Below, one piece after another: positions 1 through 7,103 of a stretch of 64,000 nt of DNA. The position numbers and the translations under genes are program-made. The notes beneath the pieces are model-generated. The model worked only from the letters and a program-made list of their open reading frames with translations. It did not search any database and was not told the DNA's origin. Source of the stretch: JAIBDK01 sp965261915 (lineage in GTDB: Bacteria; Pseudomonadota; Gammaproteobacteria; Arenicellales; Poriferihabitantaceae); assembly GCA_965261915.1 (NCBI GenBank), contig CBDHDW010000013.1, positions 2,170,001 to 2,234,000 of the forward strand, in the 5' to 3' direction. The stretch's first letter is position 1; each line of letters begins with the position of its first letter.

Positions 1-276
1 GGCGGTGACACCCTGCCGTGTTCAGATTTTGCTGCCAATGTGCTGTACTTTTTAATCTCCGCACTCTCCTACAATCTATGTGCCCTCATGCGTCAGTTGC
101 TGCCGGGGGAGTTGTCCCAGCATCGTGCGATAACACTGCGCTGGCGGCTGTACGCCATCGCGGCAAAAGTGGTCAGGACGGGACGTCAACTCTTGGTAAA
201 AATGCGGGAAAACCACCGACGACTACTGGAACGAGTGCTGCTGGCACTGAAGGAGTTTGAAGCGCCGCCCATTTAA
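1..276 (+). CDS. IS1380-family transposase, C-terminal part (5' end outside window)
   Basis: The first base is already inside the reading frame. The 91 residues match the last residues of the complete transposase at 45236-46576, with visible differences at Tyr/Cys in the ALSxNLC stretch and Arg/Leu in the NHRxLL stretch. It begins at the segment GGDTLPCSDFAANV, just after the region carrying the last acidic residue of the DDE catalytic triad. It ends with EFEAPPI and a TAA stop at 274-276. A DDE transposase of this family moves its own element by cut and paste. Whether the copy is intact cannot be judged from here. Confidence 0.88.
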   Translation, partial: GGDTLPCSDFAANVLYFLISALSYNLCALMRQLLPGELSQHRAITLRWRLYAIAAKVVRTGRQLLVKMRENHRRLLERVLLALKEFEAPPI

Positions 277-482
277 CCCGACATAGAACAAGAATAACGG
301 CTTCTGCAGGACAGGTGCGTCAAAAATAGCCGATTTAGCACTGATAATGCACCGAACAGCGGTTTTTGAGTAAACCTCTCGGCACTAGCTACCATAATTT
401 GCTGTAATGGCCAGCCACAAGGCTTGAAAGAGGGATTCACCGAGCCCTGAAGCGCTGATGCTACTCTATCTGGGGATTTGGG
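1..482 (+). mobile_element. 3' end of an IS1380-family element (window-edge partial copy)
   Basis: This is the right-hand end of an insertion sequence that begins outside the window. It is almost identical, base for base, to the reverse complement of 45030-45512, the right part of the complete copy at 45030-46679. The similarity stops after TCTATCTGGGGATTTGGG at 465-482, which is the terminal inverted repeat of the complete copy. Only a few substitutions separate the two copies, so both are recent. The two copies are in opposite orientation. Confidence 0.9.
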
Positions 483-735
483 GGTACAAGTATTGTGGTC
501 TTAGCCTAAATTATGCTGTACAGTGTTGCCCCTTATCATGCGAAAAACCCTCTTATAAATGGCGTTCATGCCATCTATTTAAGTGGGCAAACGGGTGGTT
601 GTTAAAATGAATATCCTGATGCAACAATCCCGTAATTACCACCATGCTCCACACAGGAAAAATAACATAATTAACAATAATCTATTCCATATTTTATCAA
701 TATGATGGAAAGATCTTATTATTTGGAAAACCACG
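483..735. other. Intergenic stretch between IS1380 end and methyltransferase gene
   Basis: AT-rich DNA with no convincing reading frame, RNA gene or strong promoter match. A weak GGAAA at about 725-729 could act as ribosome binding site for the ATG at 736. Confidence 0.4.
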
Positions 736-760
736 ATGATTAATCGACTTACAAAACGTA

Positions 761-1612
761 TTGTGGAGTTTTGGTTGCGTAAATACAGCAAACGAAAAGT
801 CACCCCCCCCCCCCCCCCCCAGTGTTCGTGCTGTTTTCCTCGGAGATACGGTGAGCACCGATGTTATTCTACACGGGCTTTATGAGCGTTTTGAGATTGA
901 TGCTTTAACGCGTTATGTATTTCCGAGCTTGCCACATAATTCCAATTGTCTAGATATTGGTGCGAATATTGGAAATCACACAAACGCATTCAGCCCATAT
1001 TTCGTGACCGTTTATTCGTTTGAGCCAAATCCAGTTGTTCAGCTAATCTTACGCGCAAATACAATGGGTCGAAATGTTCAGGTCATTGAACATGGCTTAT
1101 CAAATCAAAAGGCTGAACTCCCATTCGAGCAATGCTTTGCAAATCTAGGGGCTTCGCGGATCACAGACCAAAAGATCGCAGGGGGACAATCAATTCGGGT
1201 TGAACGTTTAGATGATATAGCGGCAAATCTTGGCATAAAAAATGTAAGTTTTATCAAAGTTGACGTTGAAGGGCACGAACAACAGGTATTTGAGGGCGGT
1301 ATCAGTTTTTTGAAACGCGAACAGCCCGTGATTGCGATGGAAAGCCTGTACAAAGCAAACCCCGAAACTGGAAAACTAATAATGCATACGCTTGTCAATG
1401 CGGGATATTCTCATTTCTATGAATTGGTTCCCAGGGCCAATATCCTAAGGCAGCTTTCTTCCACACCATTCGATATCAACAAGTGGCCGTTCCGGTATTT
1501 CCTACCAACGAATTGGCGAAGAGCACTGATACTGCGTAGAATTGAAACATTAGGAGGAAAAGACAACCCTTTGGTAATAGTGTCCTGCGAGGCATTACCT
1601 GCCTCCGAATAA
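761..1612 (+). CDS. FkbM-family SAM-dependent methyltransferase, start region split by a poly-C tract
   Basis: FkbM-type methyltransferases transfer a methyl group from S-adenosylmethionine, often to sugars of surface polysaccharides or to secondary metabolites. The AdoMet loop is visible as CLDIGANIGNHT, followed by SFEPNP (acidic end of the second strand) and later SFIKVDVEGHEQQVFEGG, the usual FkbM DVEG motif. The readable frame opens at a TTG at 761. A better start is the ATG at 736 (MINRLTKRIVEFWLRKYSKR...), whose frame reads into the 18-C run at 803-820 and leaves it one base out of register with the methyltransferase. With 17 or 20 C the ATG frame would be continuous. The gene stands alone between two IS remnants. 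The acceptor cannot be predicted. It may be switched on and off by slippage, or the tract length may be a sequencing error. Confidence 0.82.
   Translation: MWSFGCVNTANEKSPPPPPPSVRAVFLGDTVSTDVILHGLYERFEIDALTRYVFPSLPHNSNCLDIGANIGNHTNAFSPYFVTVYSFEPNPVVQLILRANTMGRNVQVIEHGLSNQKAELPFEQCFANLGASRITDQKIAGGQSIRVERLDDIAANLGIKNVSFIKVDVEGHEQQVFEGGISFLKREQPVIAMESLYKANPETGKLIMHTLVNAGYSHFYELVPRANILRQLSSTPFDINKWPFRYFLPTNWRRALILRRIETLGGKDNPLVIVSCEALPASE
803..820 (+). repeat. Poly-C homopolymer tract (18 C)
   Basis: Eighteen consecutive C residues lie within the first 30 codons of the methyltransferase gene. Runs of this length slip during replication. In contingency loci such as those of Campylobacter, poly-G/C runs of 8 or more switch genes on and off. 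The present length puts the ATG at 736 out of frame and the TTG at 761 in frame. Confidence 0.9.
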
Positions 1613-1720
1613 TCCCCCTCGGCGAACCAAGCTTTGCAGTGCTTTGAAGATTACCCTTTAGATATTTCAAAATTATTCATAAATATTACGCGAAACAGAC
1701 ATTAAACAATTTACGAACGT

Positions 1721-2571
1721 ACTAAACCGGATTATTCACCGGAGGTTTTGGAGCAGCGGTTTTTGTGCGCGGAAACGGTTTTGTTGCGCGGGCTTTCCGG
1801 CGTTTGAGTTTGCAGGTTTCAGTTTCGGGGTGACGGGGCGTTGCGCGCGTGATTGCTATGGTGCTTGAGGATTGCCGGCAGGCATCGTTGTCAGTGCGCC
1901 GAGTATCTGTGTGAAGAGTTGTTTGTCTGGATACGCGGATGCGAAGGCGACGCGGATACGGGTAGCGGTTTCGATAACACGGGCCCCAATCTTGATGATG
2001 CGGTTCTGGAGGGTGGTGAACTCGGCGCATTTCAAAGGCGTGCTTTCCGGAATTGCCTGGCGCCCTTCCCAGAGCAGCCAATAGGCGGCAGTGTGGAGAA
2101 TGAGCCGCATCTGGTTGGCGCAGGCGGATGAGCACGATCTGCGGTCGCTCTTCAGTTGGGTTTTGTGGAGCTTGATCAGATTTTCGGCCTGACCGCGGGC
2201 ACAGTAGCCGCAATCGCAAGATAGTGGGCGAACAAAATATCCGGGAGCAGATGCTGCACGCGTGTCGGATCGTGCTTATCGGAGAAAAGTGCCGCCAAGC
2301 GCGGCGCAATCCCAAGCTGTTTCTCGGCTTGGGCAAGCAGTAGAACGCCAGCATCCGAGGTGATTTTTCCACCGTCAAACGCAGCGGTGACTTTTTTACC
2401 GGAAATGGCTGGAAATACGGGGAAAACTAGGGCAATATCGGTCATGGCAGTGGCGCACTTTCTGTCCAGTGTATCGGATGGCTGGTATACCATATTCTTT
2501 ACACGATATCAGATGGTTACGCTACCGCTGCCAACTCAGAATCACTAATTCGATGAATAATGCGGGTTAGT
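1721..2571 (-). mobile_element. Internally deleted IS1380-family element (second type)
   Basis: The two ends are inverted repeats: ACTAAACCGGATTATTCAC from 1721 on the plus strand and, from 2571 on the minus strand, ACTAACCCGCATTATTCATC. Between them lie the N-terminal and C-terminal pieces of an IS1380-type transposase joined by a large internal deletion, which leaves 851 bp where a full element would have about 1.6-1.7 kb. The terminal sequence and protein differ from the IS1380-like element at 45030-46679, so this is a separate lineage. No target duplication is obvious. Confidence 0.7.
1856..2445 (-). pseudogene. IS1380-family transposase, internal deletion and frame change
   Basis: The gene starts at 2445 with MTDIALVFPVFPAISGKK, followed by DGGKITSDAGVLLLAQAEKQ, the typical N-terminus of this transposase group. 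After DILFAHYLAIA (about 2220) the sequence jumps, in another frame, to CARGQAENLIKLHK, the motif near the third catalytic acidic residue. It then runs through NQMRLILHTAAYWLLWEGRQ to the C-terminal part ending ...PAGNPQAP at 1856. The middle of the catalytic domain, with the first two acidic residues, is missing. It cannot encode an active enzyme. Confidence 0.8.
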
Positions 2572-2597
2572 GGTATCCAAGTGCGCCTTGGCCATTG

Positions 2598-2822
2598 ATG
2601 GTTCCAAAAAAACAACAGGGTGGCGACGGTTCTGCGGCCTTATTTGTTACTTTCTTTCCACAGATCGGCTATATAATAATGATTATCATGATTTTATTTT
2701 TCCGCGTCTCACTCATGGATGCCATTATAGCCTTTGGTGCTGTGATGGTTGTAGGATTGTTGCTTCTGTTGTTCATAATAGCATTGCAAATAGAGCGAGA
2801 AGCAGGAGAGAGTGGCTGGTAA
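2598..2822 (+). CDS. Possible small membrane protein
   Basis: A 74-codon reading frame with two hydrophobic stretches, around IGYIIMIIMILFF and GAVMVVGLLLLLFIIALQI, followed by a charged tail QIEREAGESGW. I do not recognise a family. It lies just downstream of an IS remnant and 7 bases upstream of the next gene, in a region that looks like integron cassettes, where small unknown genes are usual. There is no clear ribosome binding site, so it may be a chance frame. Confidence 0.3.
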   Translation: MVPKKQQGGDGSAALFVTFFPQIGYIIMIIMILFFRVSLMDAIIAFGAVMVVGLLLLLFIIALQIEREAGESGW

Positions 2823-2829
2823 GTAATTC

Positions 2830-3171
2830 ATGTTGACGATTAACGGCCAACAAAGGCTTGATATCATCAGTATTATTATTGATTGTGCTGAAGAAAAAAT
2901 CGACATTAAAACTGCTGGCGCTGGAGTCGCCCGTGTGGAGAAAGATTACCCTATCCGCAATATGAAACAAGAAGTTAAAAAAGCTAAAGATTATCTTGCT
3001 GGGAGAGGTTATTCTTATTACAAGTACGGCGCTGGTTTTGCTAAGGCATTTTTAGAAATAACAAACAACGATCCTGAAGTCATTAAAGCGTTGAGAGAAC
3101 AGCAGGCATTGTACTTAGAAAAAGACGGAAAAAATAATGGCAAACTGGAGCGGGTTTTAGATGGTTTATAA
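2830..3171 (+). CDS. Hypothetical cassette-encoded protein (113 aa)
   Basis: I do not recognise this gene. It encodes a small, mostly helical, soluble protein with balanced charge (EVKKAKDYLAGRGYSYYKYG in the middle, ALREQQALYLEKDGKN near the end) and no signal peptide or membrane segment. The stop codon lies inside the 5' half of an attC-like site (3166-3248). This is the typical arrangement of an integron gene cassette, in which the reading frame runs almost to the recombination site. The base composition is more AT-rich than the adjacent atp operon, which fits acquisition from elsewhere. Confidence 0.6.
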   Translation: MLTINGQQRLDIISIIIDCAEEKIDIKTAGAGVARVEKDYPIRNMKQEVKKAKDYLAGRGYSYYKYGAGFAKAFLEITNNDPEVIKALREQQALYLEKDGKNNGKLERVLDGL

Positions 3172-3248
3172 CAAGGCAATAAACTTCGTTTTTTGCTATC
3201 GAGAAAAACCGCACCCGCTAAAGCGGGGCGGTTATTGCGACGTTAGGC
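3166..3248 (+). repeat. attC-like integron recombination site
   Basis: The left arm has TATAAC, spacer AAG and GCAATAA (to 3182). The right arm has TTATTGC (3232-3238), spacer GAC and GTTAGGC at 3242-3248, which fits the GTTRRRY core. The arms pair as TAAC-nnn-GCAATAA with TTATTGC-nnn-GTTA. The inner part folds further: AACCGC/GCGGTT around CCCGC-TAAA-GCGGG at about 3208-3233. The length of 83 bases and the architecture are those of attC. The next gene starts 19 bases after the core, as expected for a cassette. Confidence 0.72.
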
Positions 3249-3266
3249 ACTTTAGGAGGAGAGTAT

Positions 3267-3878
3267 ATGCCAGTTAGAACTTTTGATTTCTGCGCTCTAC
3301 AGTTCTTGAATCAATGGCTAGAAAAAGAAGAAAGTTACTGCGATTTACTAGCATCAACAGACATAAAAGATCAAAGGCGCGCACTTTTTAAGGCCGGTGT
3401 GCATTTCCGCGTTGCTCGTAATTTACTTACAGCATTCGAAGCAAATGGTAGGTATCAGTCTATCCTTGAAGTCTTCAACAAGAACAAGATAAGTGACGTA
3501 AATTTACATAATGTCGTGGATGTCGTGGGCGAGGTGCAGGAGCAGATATCAGGTCACTATGGAGGGAGAAATGTTCTCTCTGCAACTACAAAATTTTTAT
3601 GGCTCAAAGTTAAAAGCCCTATCCGCATTTACGATCAACAAGCCCGTAAAGCCCTCGGTACTAAGGATAAAGATTTCATATCTTTTAATGAAGCCTTCAC
3701 TGATCGGTATGCTGAGTGTGAGAAAGAAATTAAAGAGGCATGCTCTAACTTGAAAAGTATTCTATCTTATTCAGTGCGCCCAGATATAAAGCATGAAGAG
3801 CTTGCTAATCTAGTGTCTGAGCCGTGGTTTCTTGAGCGTGTTCTAGATATTTATTTATGGAATCAGGGTTCAACCTAA
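3267..3878 (+). CDS. Hypothetical cassette-encoded protein (203 aa)
   Basis: Unknown protein with a good ribosome binding site (TAGGAGGAG, 7-8 bases before the ATG). It looks soluble, alpha-helical and rich in aromatic and charged residues, for example ATTKFLWLKVKSPIRIYDQQ followed by ARKALGTKDKDFISFNEAFT. The central KFLW...PIRIYD stretch resembles proteins I associate with integron cassettes and with phage-defence-like islands, but I cannot assign a domain. It begins just after an attC core (GTTAGGC at 3242-3248). Its stop codon lies inside ACCTAAC at 3873-3879, which looks like the left end of a further site. Function unknown. Confidence 0.65.
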   Translation: MPVRTFDFCALQFLNQWLEKEESYCDLLASTDIKDQRRALFKAGVHFRVARNLLTAFEANGRYQSILEVFNKNKISDVNLHNVVDVVGEVQEQISGHYGGRNVLSATTKFLWLKVKSPIRIYDQQARKALGTKDKDFISFNEAFTDRYAECEKEIKEACSNLKSILSYSVRPDIKHEELANLVSEPWFLERVLDIYLWNQGST

Positions 3879-3965
3879 CAAGTTGCCAAGCATCGTTCCG
3901 GCGCAAAAATACGCGCCTCCACTGGATAGTCAAGAGTTCCACAAACTACAGCCATTGGATTAAAA
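3873..3965 (+). repeat. Degenerate half attC-like site
   Basis: ACCTAAC at 3873-3879 fits the RYYYAAC core perfectly and is followed by AAGTTGCCAAGCATCG. A small hairpin GGCGC/GCGCC lies around 3900-3918. No matching GTTRRRY right arm precedes the next gene, so the site is probably decayed or truncated by a deletion. Confidence 0.45.
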
Positions 3966-4214
3966 ATGACATTTCCAAAAATACAATCAGCAAAAGCCAT
4001 CGATGATCATACCTTGGTAATTCGGTTTAATAATAACAAAAAAAAGAAATATGATATAACTCCGTTACTAGATAAGGAAATGTTTGCTCCATTAAAAAAT
4101 CCAGCTTTATTCAAAGCCGTTCAAGTGGAGCAAGGTGGCTATGCAGTAGTTTGGAATAGTAGTATCGATATTAGTGAGTATGAGTTATGGCATCATGGGC
4201 AAGCAATGCCATAA
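3966..4214 (+). CDS. DUF2442 domain protein
   Basis: An 82-residue protein that matches the DUF2442 pattern as I know it: an N-terminal AIDDHTLVIRFNNNKKKKYD strand pair, then ITPLLDKEMFAPLKNPALF, then VVWNSSIDISEYELWHHG. Members are small alpha/beta proteins, common in toxin-antitoxin-like gene pairs and in cassettes. The biochemical role is not established. It is followed at once by another attC-like site (4210-4298), which makes it the last cassette before the convergent atpC gene. No partner gene is visible. Confidence 0.72.
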   Translation: MTFPKIQSAKAIDDHTLVIRFNNNKKKKYDITPLLDKEMFAPLKNPALFKAVQVEQGGYAVVWNSSIDISEYELWHHGQAMP

Positions 4215-4298
4215 CAAGGCAAATGCACTCGGACGGCAAAAAGCGCCCGGTGGGCGCTTTGTTCTGTTTCGGTCGAAGCCGGATTCTCGTTGTTAGCT
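4210..4298 (+). repeat. attC-like site adjoining atpC
   Basis: The left arm CATAACAAGGCAAATGCACTC resembles the left arm of the 3166 site (shared TAACAAGGCAA). The right end GTTAGCT at 4292-4298 is a poor match to GTTRRRY and overlaps the atpC stop codon. The arms pair only partly (TAACAA..AAT..). It encloses the atp operon terminator. It may be a hybrid formed where the cassette array joined the chromosome. Confidence 0.42.
4238..4260 (-). terminator. Rho-independent terminator of the atp operon
   Basis: Nine-base stem AAAGCGCCC (240-248) and GGGCGCTTT (252-260) with a three-base loop. Read on the minus strand it is followed by TTTTTG, about 35 bases after the atpC stop. The T run on the other side is short, so it works mainly for the atp operon. 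Confidence 0.75.
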
Positions 4299-4715
4299 AC
4301 GTAGCTTTTTAAGCTTGTCGATCGCCCTGATCTGCGCAGCGTAAGCCGCCAGTTCTGCTTTCATATCAGCGTAATCAACATCGTCCATTGACGCGGCTTT
4401 CAGCTTTTCTTCTGCACGTTTCATTGCGTCCTGAGCCTGTGCTTCGTCGAGATCATCACCGCGCATCGCAGTATCCGACAACACCGTTACCAGATGAGGT
4501 TGTACTTCCAGAATGCCGCCCGAAATAAAGAAAAACTGCTGTTCACCTGACCCAAGCTCAACACGAACATCACCCGGCTTTAGTTGGGTAATCAACGGCG
4601 TGTGTTTAGGTGCGATTCCTAACTCGCCCTGAATTCCAGGGGCGTAGACCATCGTGCCTTCGCCGCTCCAGATTGCCTGTTCAGCACTAACGATTTCAAC
4701 TTCAATTGTAGACAT
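4293..4715 (-). CDS. atpC: ATP synthase F1 epsilon subunit
   Basis: Epsilon links the rotating central stalk to the c-ring and can inhibit ATP hydrolysis through its C-terminal helices. At 140 residues the length is normal. It starts STIEVEIVSAEQAIWSGEG and has the beta-sandwich segment VYAPGIQGELGIAPKHTPL, typical of the family. The C-terminal helical part contains EAQAQDAMKRAEEKLKAA. It is the last gene of the operon, 17 bases after atpD and followed by a terminator. Confidence 0.97.
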   Translation of the reverse strand: MSTIEVEIVSAEQAIWSGEGTMVYAPGIQGELGIAPKHTPLITQLKPGDVRVELGSGEQQFFFISGGILEVQPHLVTVLSDTAMRGDDLDEAQAQDAMKRAEEKLKAASMDDVDYADMKAELAAYAAQIRAIDKLKKLRS

Positions 4716-4732
4716 TAATCTAACCGTTTGGT

Positions 4733-6136
4733 TTATGAGCTCAGTTCTTTGGCTTTTTCGATAGCTTCGTCGATTCCGCCTACCATGTAGAACGCTTGCT
4801 CTGGCAGATGATCATAGTCACCATTCGCGATACCCTGGAAGCCTTTGATTGTGTCTTTCAAGGTTACGTATTTTCCTGGCGTTCCAGTAAAAGTTTGCGC
4901 AACAGTAAAAGGCTGAGACAGGAATCGCTGCATACGACGCGCACGGCCAACCGCTTGCTTATCTTCTTCAGACAGCTCGTCCATACCTAGAATCGCGATG
5001 ATATCCTGCAATTCCTTATAGCGCTGCAACGTACCTTGAACCGCACGCGCAGTATCATAGTGTTCGTTACCGACAACCAGGGGATCCAGCATTCGAGATG
5101 TTGAGTCGAGTGGATCTACCGCAGGGTAAATACCCAACTCAGCAACTTGTCGTGACAGTACCAGCGTCGCGTCCAGGTGAGCAAAGGTGGTTGCTGGTGA
5201 TGGATCCGTCAGGTCATCCGCAGGTACGTATACCGCCTGGAAGGAAGTAATCGAACCGGTCTTGGTTGATGTAATACGTTCTTGCAGCGCACCCATTTCG
5301 TCTGCCAGAGTAGGCTGGTAGCCTACCGCAGATGGCATACGTCCGAGCAGTGCAGATACTTCGGTTCCGGCCAGAGTATATCGATAGATATTATCGATAA
5401 ACATTAATACATCACGGCCCTCATCACGGAAGTATTCCGCCATGGTCAAACCAGATAATGCAACACGCAGTCTGTTTCCTGGAGGCTCGTTCATCTGACC
5501 ATATACCATGGCCACTTTCGATTCTGTGGGCGTCTCAACGTTTACAACGCCCGCCTCCTGCATTTCGTGGTAAAAATCGTTTCCTTCACGAGTTCGTTCG
5601 CCGACACCTGCGAATACGGATAAACCACTATGCGCTGTTGCAATGTTGTTGATCAATTCAAGCAGCGTAACCGTTTTACCAACCCCCGCACCACCGAACA
5701 GGCCAATTTTTCCGCCTTTTGCAATCGGCATAATCAGGTCGACAACCTTGATTCCGGTTTCAAACAGTTCAACGCTGGCTGCTTGCTCTTCGTAAGTAGG
5801 CGCCGCGCGGTGAATTGGCATAAATTTATCAGACTTAATATCACCCGCTTCGTCAACCGGCTCGCCCAATACGTCCATGATTCGACCCAGCGTGCCTTCA
5901 CCAACAGGCACTGAGATGGGAGCACCGGTATTGCTAACATCAATGCCGCGCTTCAAACCATCAGATGAACCCATGGCGATGCAACGTACAACGCCGTCAC
6001 CCATTTGTTGTTGAACTTCCAGGGTTAAACCCGCTTCGTCAACTTTGAGTGCGTCGTATACTTTAGGTACGGTATCGCGGGGGAACTGAACGTCGACCAC
6101 CGCGCCAATGATTTCTACGATATTTCCTGAACTCAT
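4733..6136 (-). CDS. atpD: ATP synthase F1 beta subunit
   Basis: Catalytic subunit of F1 with the nucleotide-binding site for ATP synthesis. Visible motifs: P-loop GGAGVGKT with the following LLELINNIA helix, catalytic region GVGERTREGNDFYHEM, FIDNIYRYTLAGTEVSALLGR region, and the DELSEED-type loop as GMDELSEEDK. At 467 residues it is of normal length and intact. It lies between atpG and atpC, transcribed with the whole operon from the promoter at 11490-11518. Confidence 0.98.
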   Translation of the reverse strand: MSSGNIVEIIGAVVDVQFPRDTVPKVYDALKVDEAGLTLEVQQQMGDGVVRCIAMGSSDGLKRGIDVSNTGAPISVPVGEGTLGRIMDVLGEPVDEAGDIKSDKFMPIHRAAPTYEEQAASVELFETGIKVVDLIMPIAKGGKIGLFGGAGVGKTVTLLELINNIATAHSGLSVFAGVGERTREGNDFYHEMQEAGVVNVETPTESKVAMVYGQMNEPPGNRLRVALSGLTMAEYFRDEGRDVLMFIDNIYRYTLAGTEVSALLGRMPSAVGYQPTLADEMGALQERITSTKTGSITSFQAVYVPADDLTDPSPATTFAHLDATLVLSRQVAELGIYPAVDPLDSTSRMLDPLVVGNEHYDTARAVQGTLQRYKELQDIIAILGMDELSEEDKQAVGRARRMQRFLSQPFTVAQTFTGTPGKYVTLKDTIKGFQGIANGDYDHLPEQAFYMVGGIDEAIEKAKELSS

Positions 6137-6190
6137 GGTTTTAAAAAACCTCTATCTAAATTTCAAATTCGTTAATTTGGTTTGGCTAAC

Positions 6191-7054
6191 TTATACCGCT
6201 GCCGCACCACTTACTATTTCTGACAGCTCTTGGGTAATCGCTGCCTGTCTGGCTTTGTTATAAACCAGTTGTAAATCATCTATCAAATTACCGGCATTAT
6301 CGGTTGCTGCTTTCATCGCGACCATTCGCGCAGCCTGCTCGCAAGCTGAGTTTTCTGCAACAGACTGATATACCAGTGATTCAATATAACGCGCCATCAA
6401 GACGTCGATAACTGCTTTCGAATCGGGTTCGTAAATGTAGTCCCAATAGTGTTTCAACGCTTCTGCTTCGCTCGCTGCGATAGGAATGAGTTGCTCAACA
6501 CCAGGCGATTGGGTCATGGTATTGACGAACTGGTTACTCACGACGTACAAACGATCGATATTGCCTTCAAGGTAATCATCCATTAGCACTTTCATCGCGC
6601 CGATCAATTCACTGAGCTGTGGAGCATCACCCAAATCAGTGGCTTCACTCACAACTTCAGCGTTGAATCGTTTGAAAAAAGCACTGGCCTTTTTGCCGAT
6701 AACGGAAACTTTAACCTGCACACCTTTATCGTTGTACTCCGACATCGCATTGACTGCCTGGCGAAATACGTTGACGTTCAAGCCACCACACAAACCGCGA
6801 TCACTGGACACAACGATAAAACCTACCGCTTTAACCTCTTCGCGTTCAACCACATAAGGATGTTTGTATTCCGGATGCGCATTTGCCAAATGTGAAACAA
6901 CACTACGCATTTTTTCTGCGTAAGGACGCGCTGCATTCATACGGTCTTGGGCGCGTCGCATTTTGCTCGCCGCAACCATTTCCATCGCTTTGGTAATTTT
7001 ACGTGTACTACCGATGCTCTTGATCTGGTTACGTATTTCTTTGGTGCTAGCCAT
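6191..7054 (-). CDS. atpG: ATP synthase F1 gamma subunit
   Basis: Central rotor shaft of F1. The protein has 287 residues, with the conserved N-terminal helix (STKEIRNQIKSIGSTRKITK, AMEMVAASKMRRAQ), the SSDRGLCGGLN segment and the C-terminal helix with AARMVAMKAATDNAGNLI and YNKARQAAITQELSEIV. Both terminal helices form the coiled-coil that turns inside the alpha3beta3 ring. It is complete, in its standard place between atpA and atpD. Confidence 0.97.
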   Translation of the reverse strand: MASTKEIRNQIKSIGSTRKITKAMEMVAASKMRRAQDRMNAARPYAEKMRSVVSHLANAHPEYKHPYVVEREEVKAVGFIVVSSDRGLCGGLNVNVFRQAVNAMSEYNDKGVQVKVSVIGKKASAFFKRFNAEVVSEATDLGDAPQLSELIGAMKVLMDDYLEGNIDRLYVVSNQFVNTMTQSPGVEQLIPIAASEAEALKHYWDYIYEPDSKAVIDVLMARYIESLVYQSVAENSACEQAARMVAMKAATDNAGNLIDDLQLVYNKARQAAITQELSEIVSGAAAV

Positions 7055-7103
7055 TCGTTATCTCGTGTTATATCGATCTAATATGTGCTGTTTTTTAAAT
7101 TGA

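Noticed and set aside
3166..3248. Rho-independent terminator instead of an attC site
   Set aside because: The inner hairpin could look like one, but there is no T run after it, and the outer arms with GTTAGGC fit attC.
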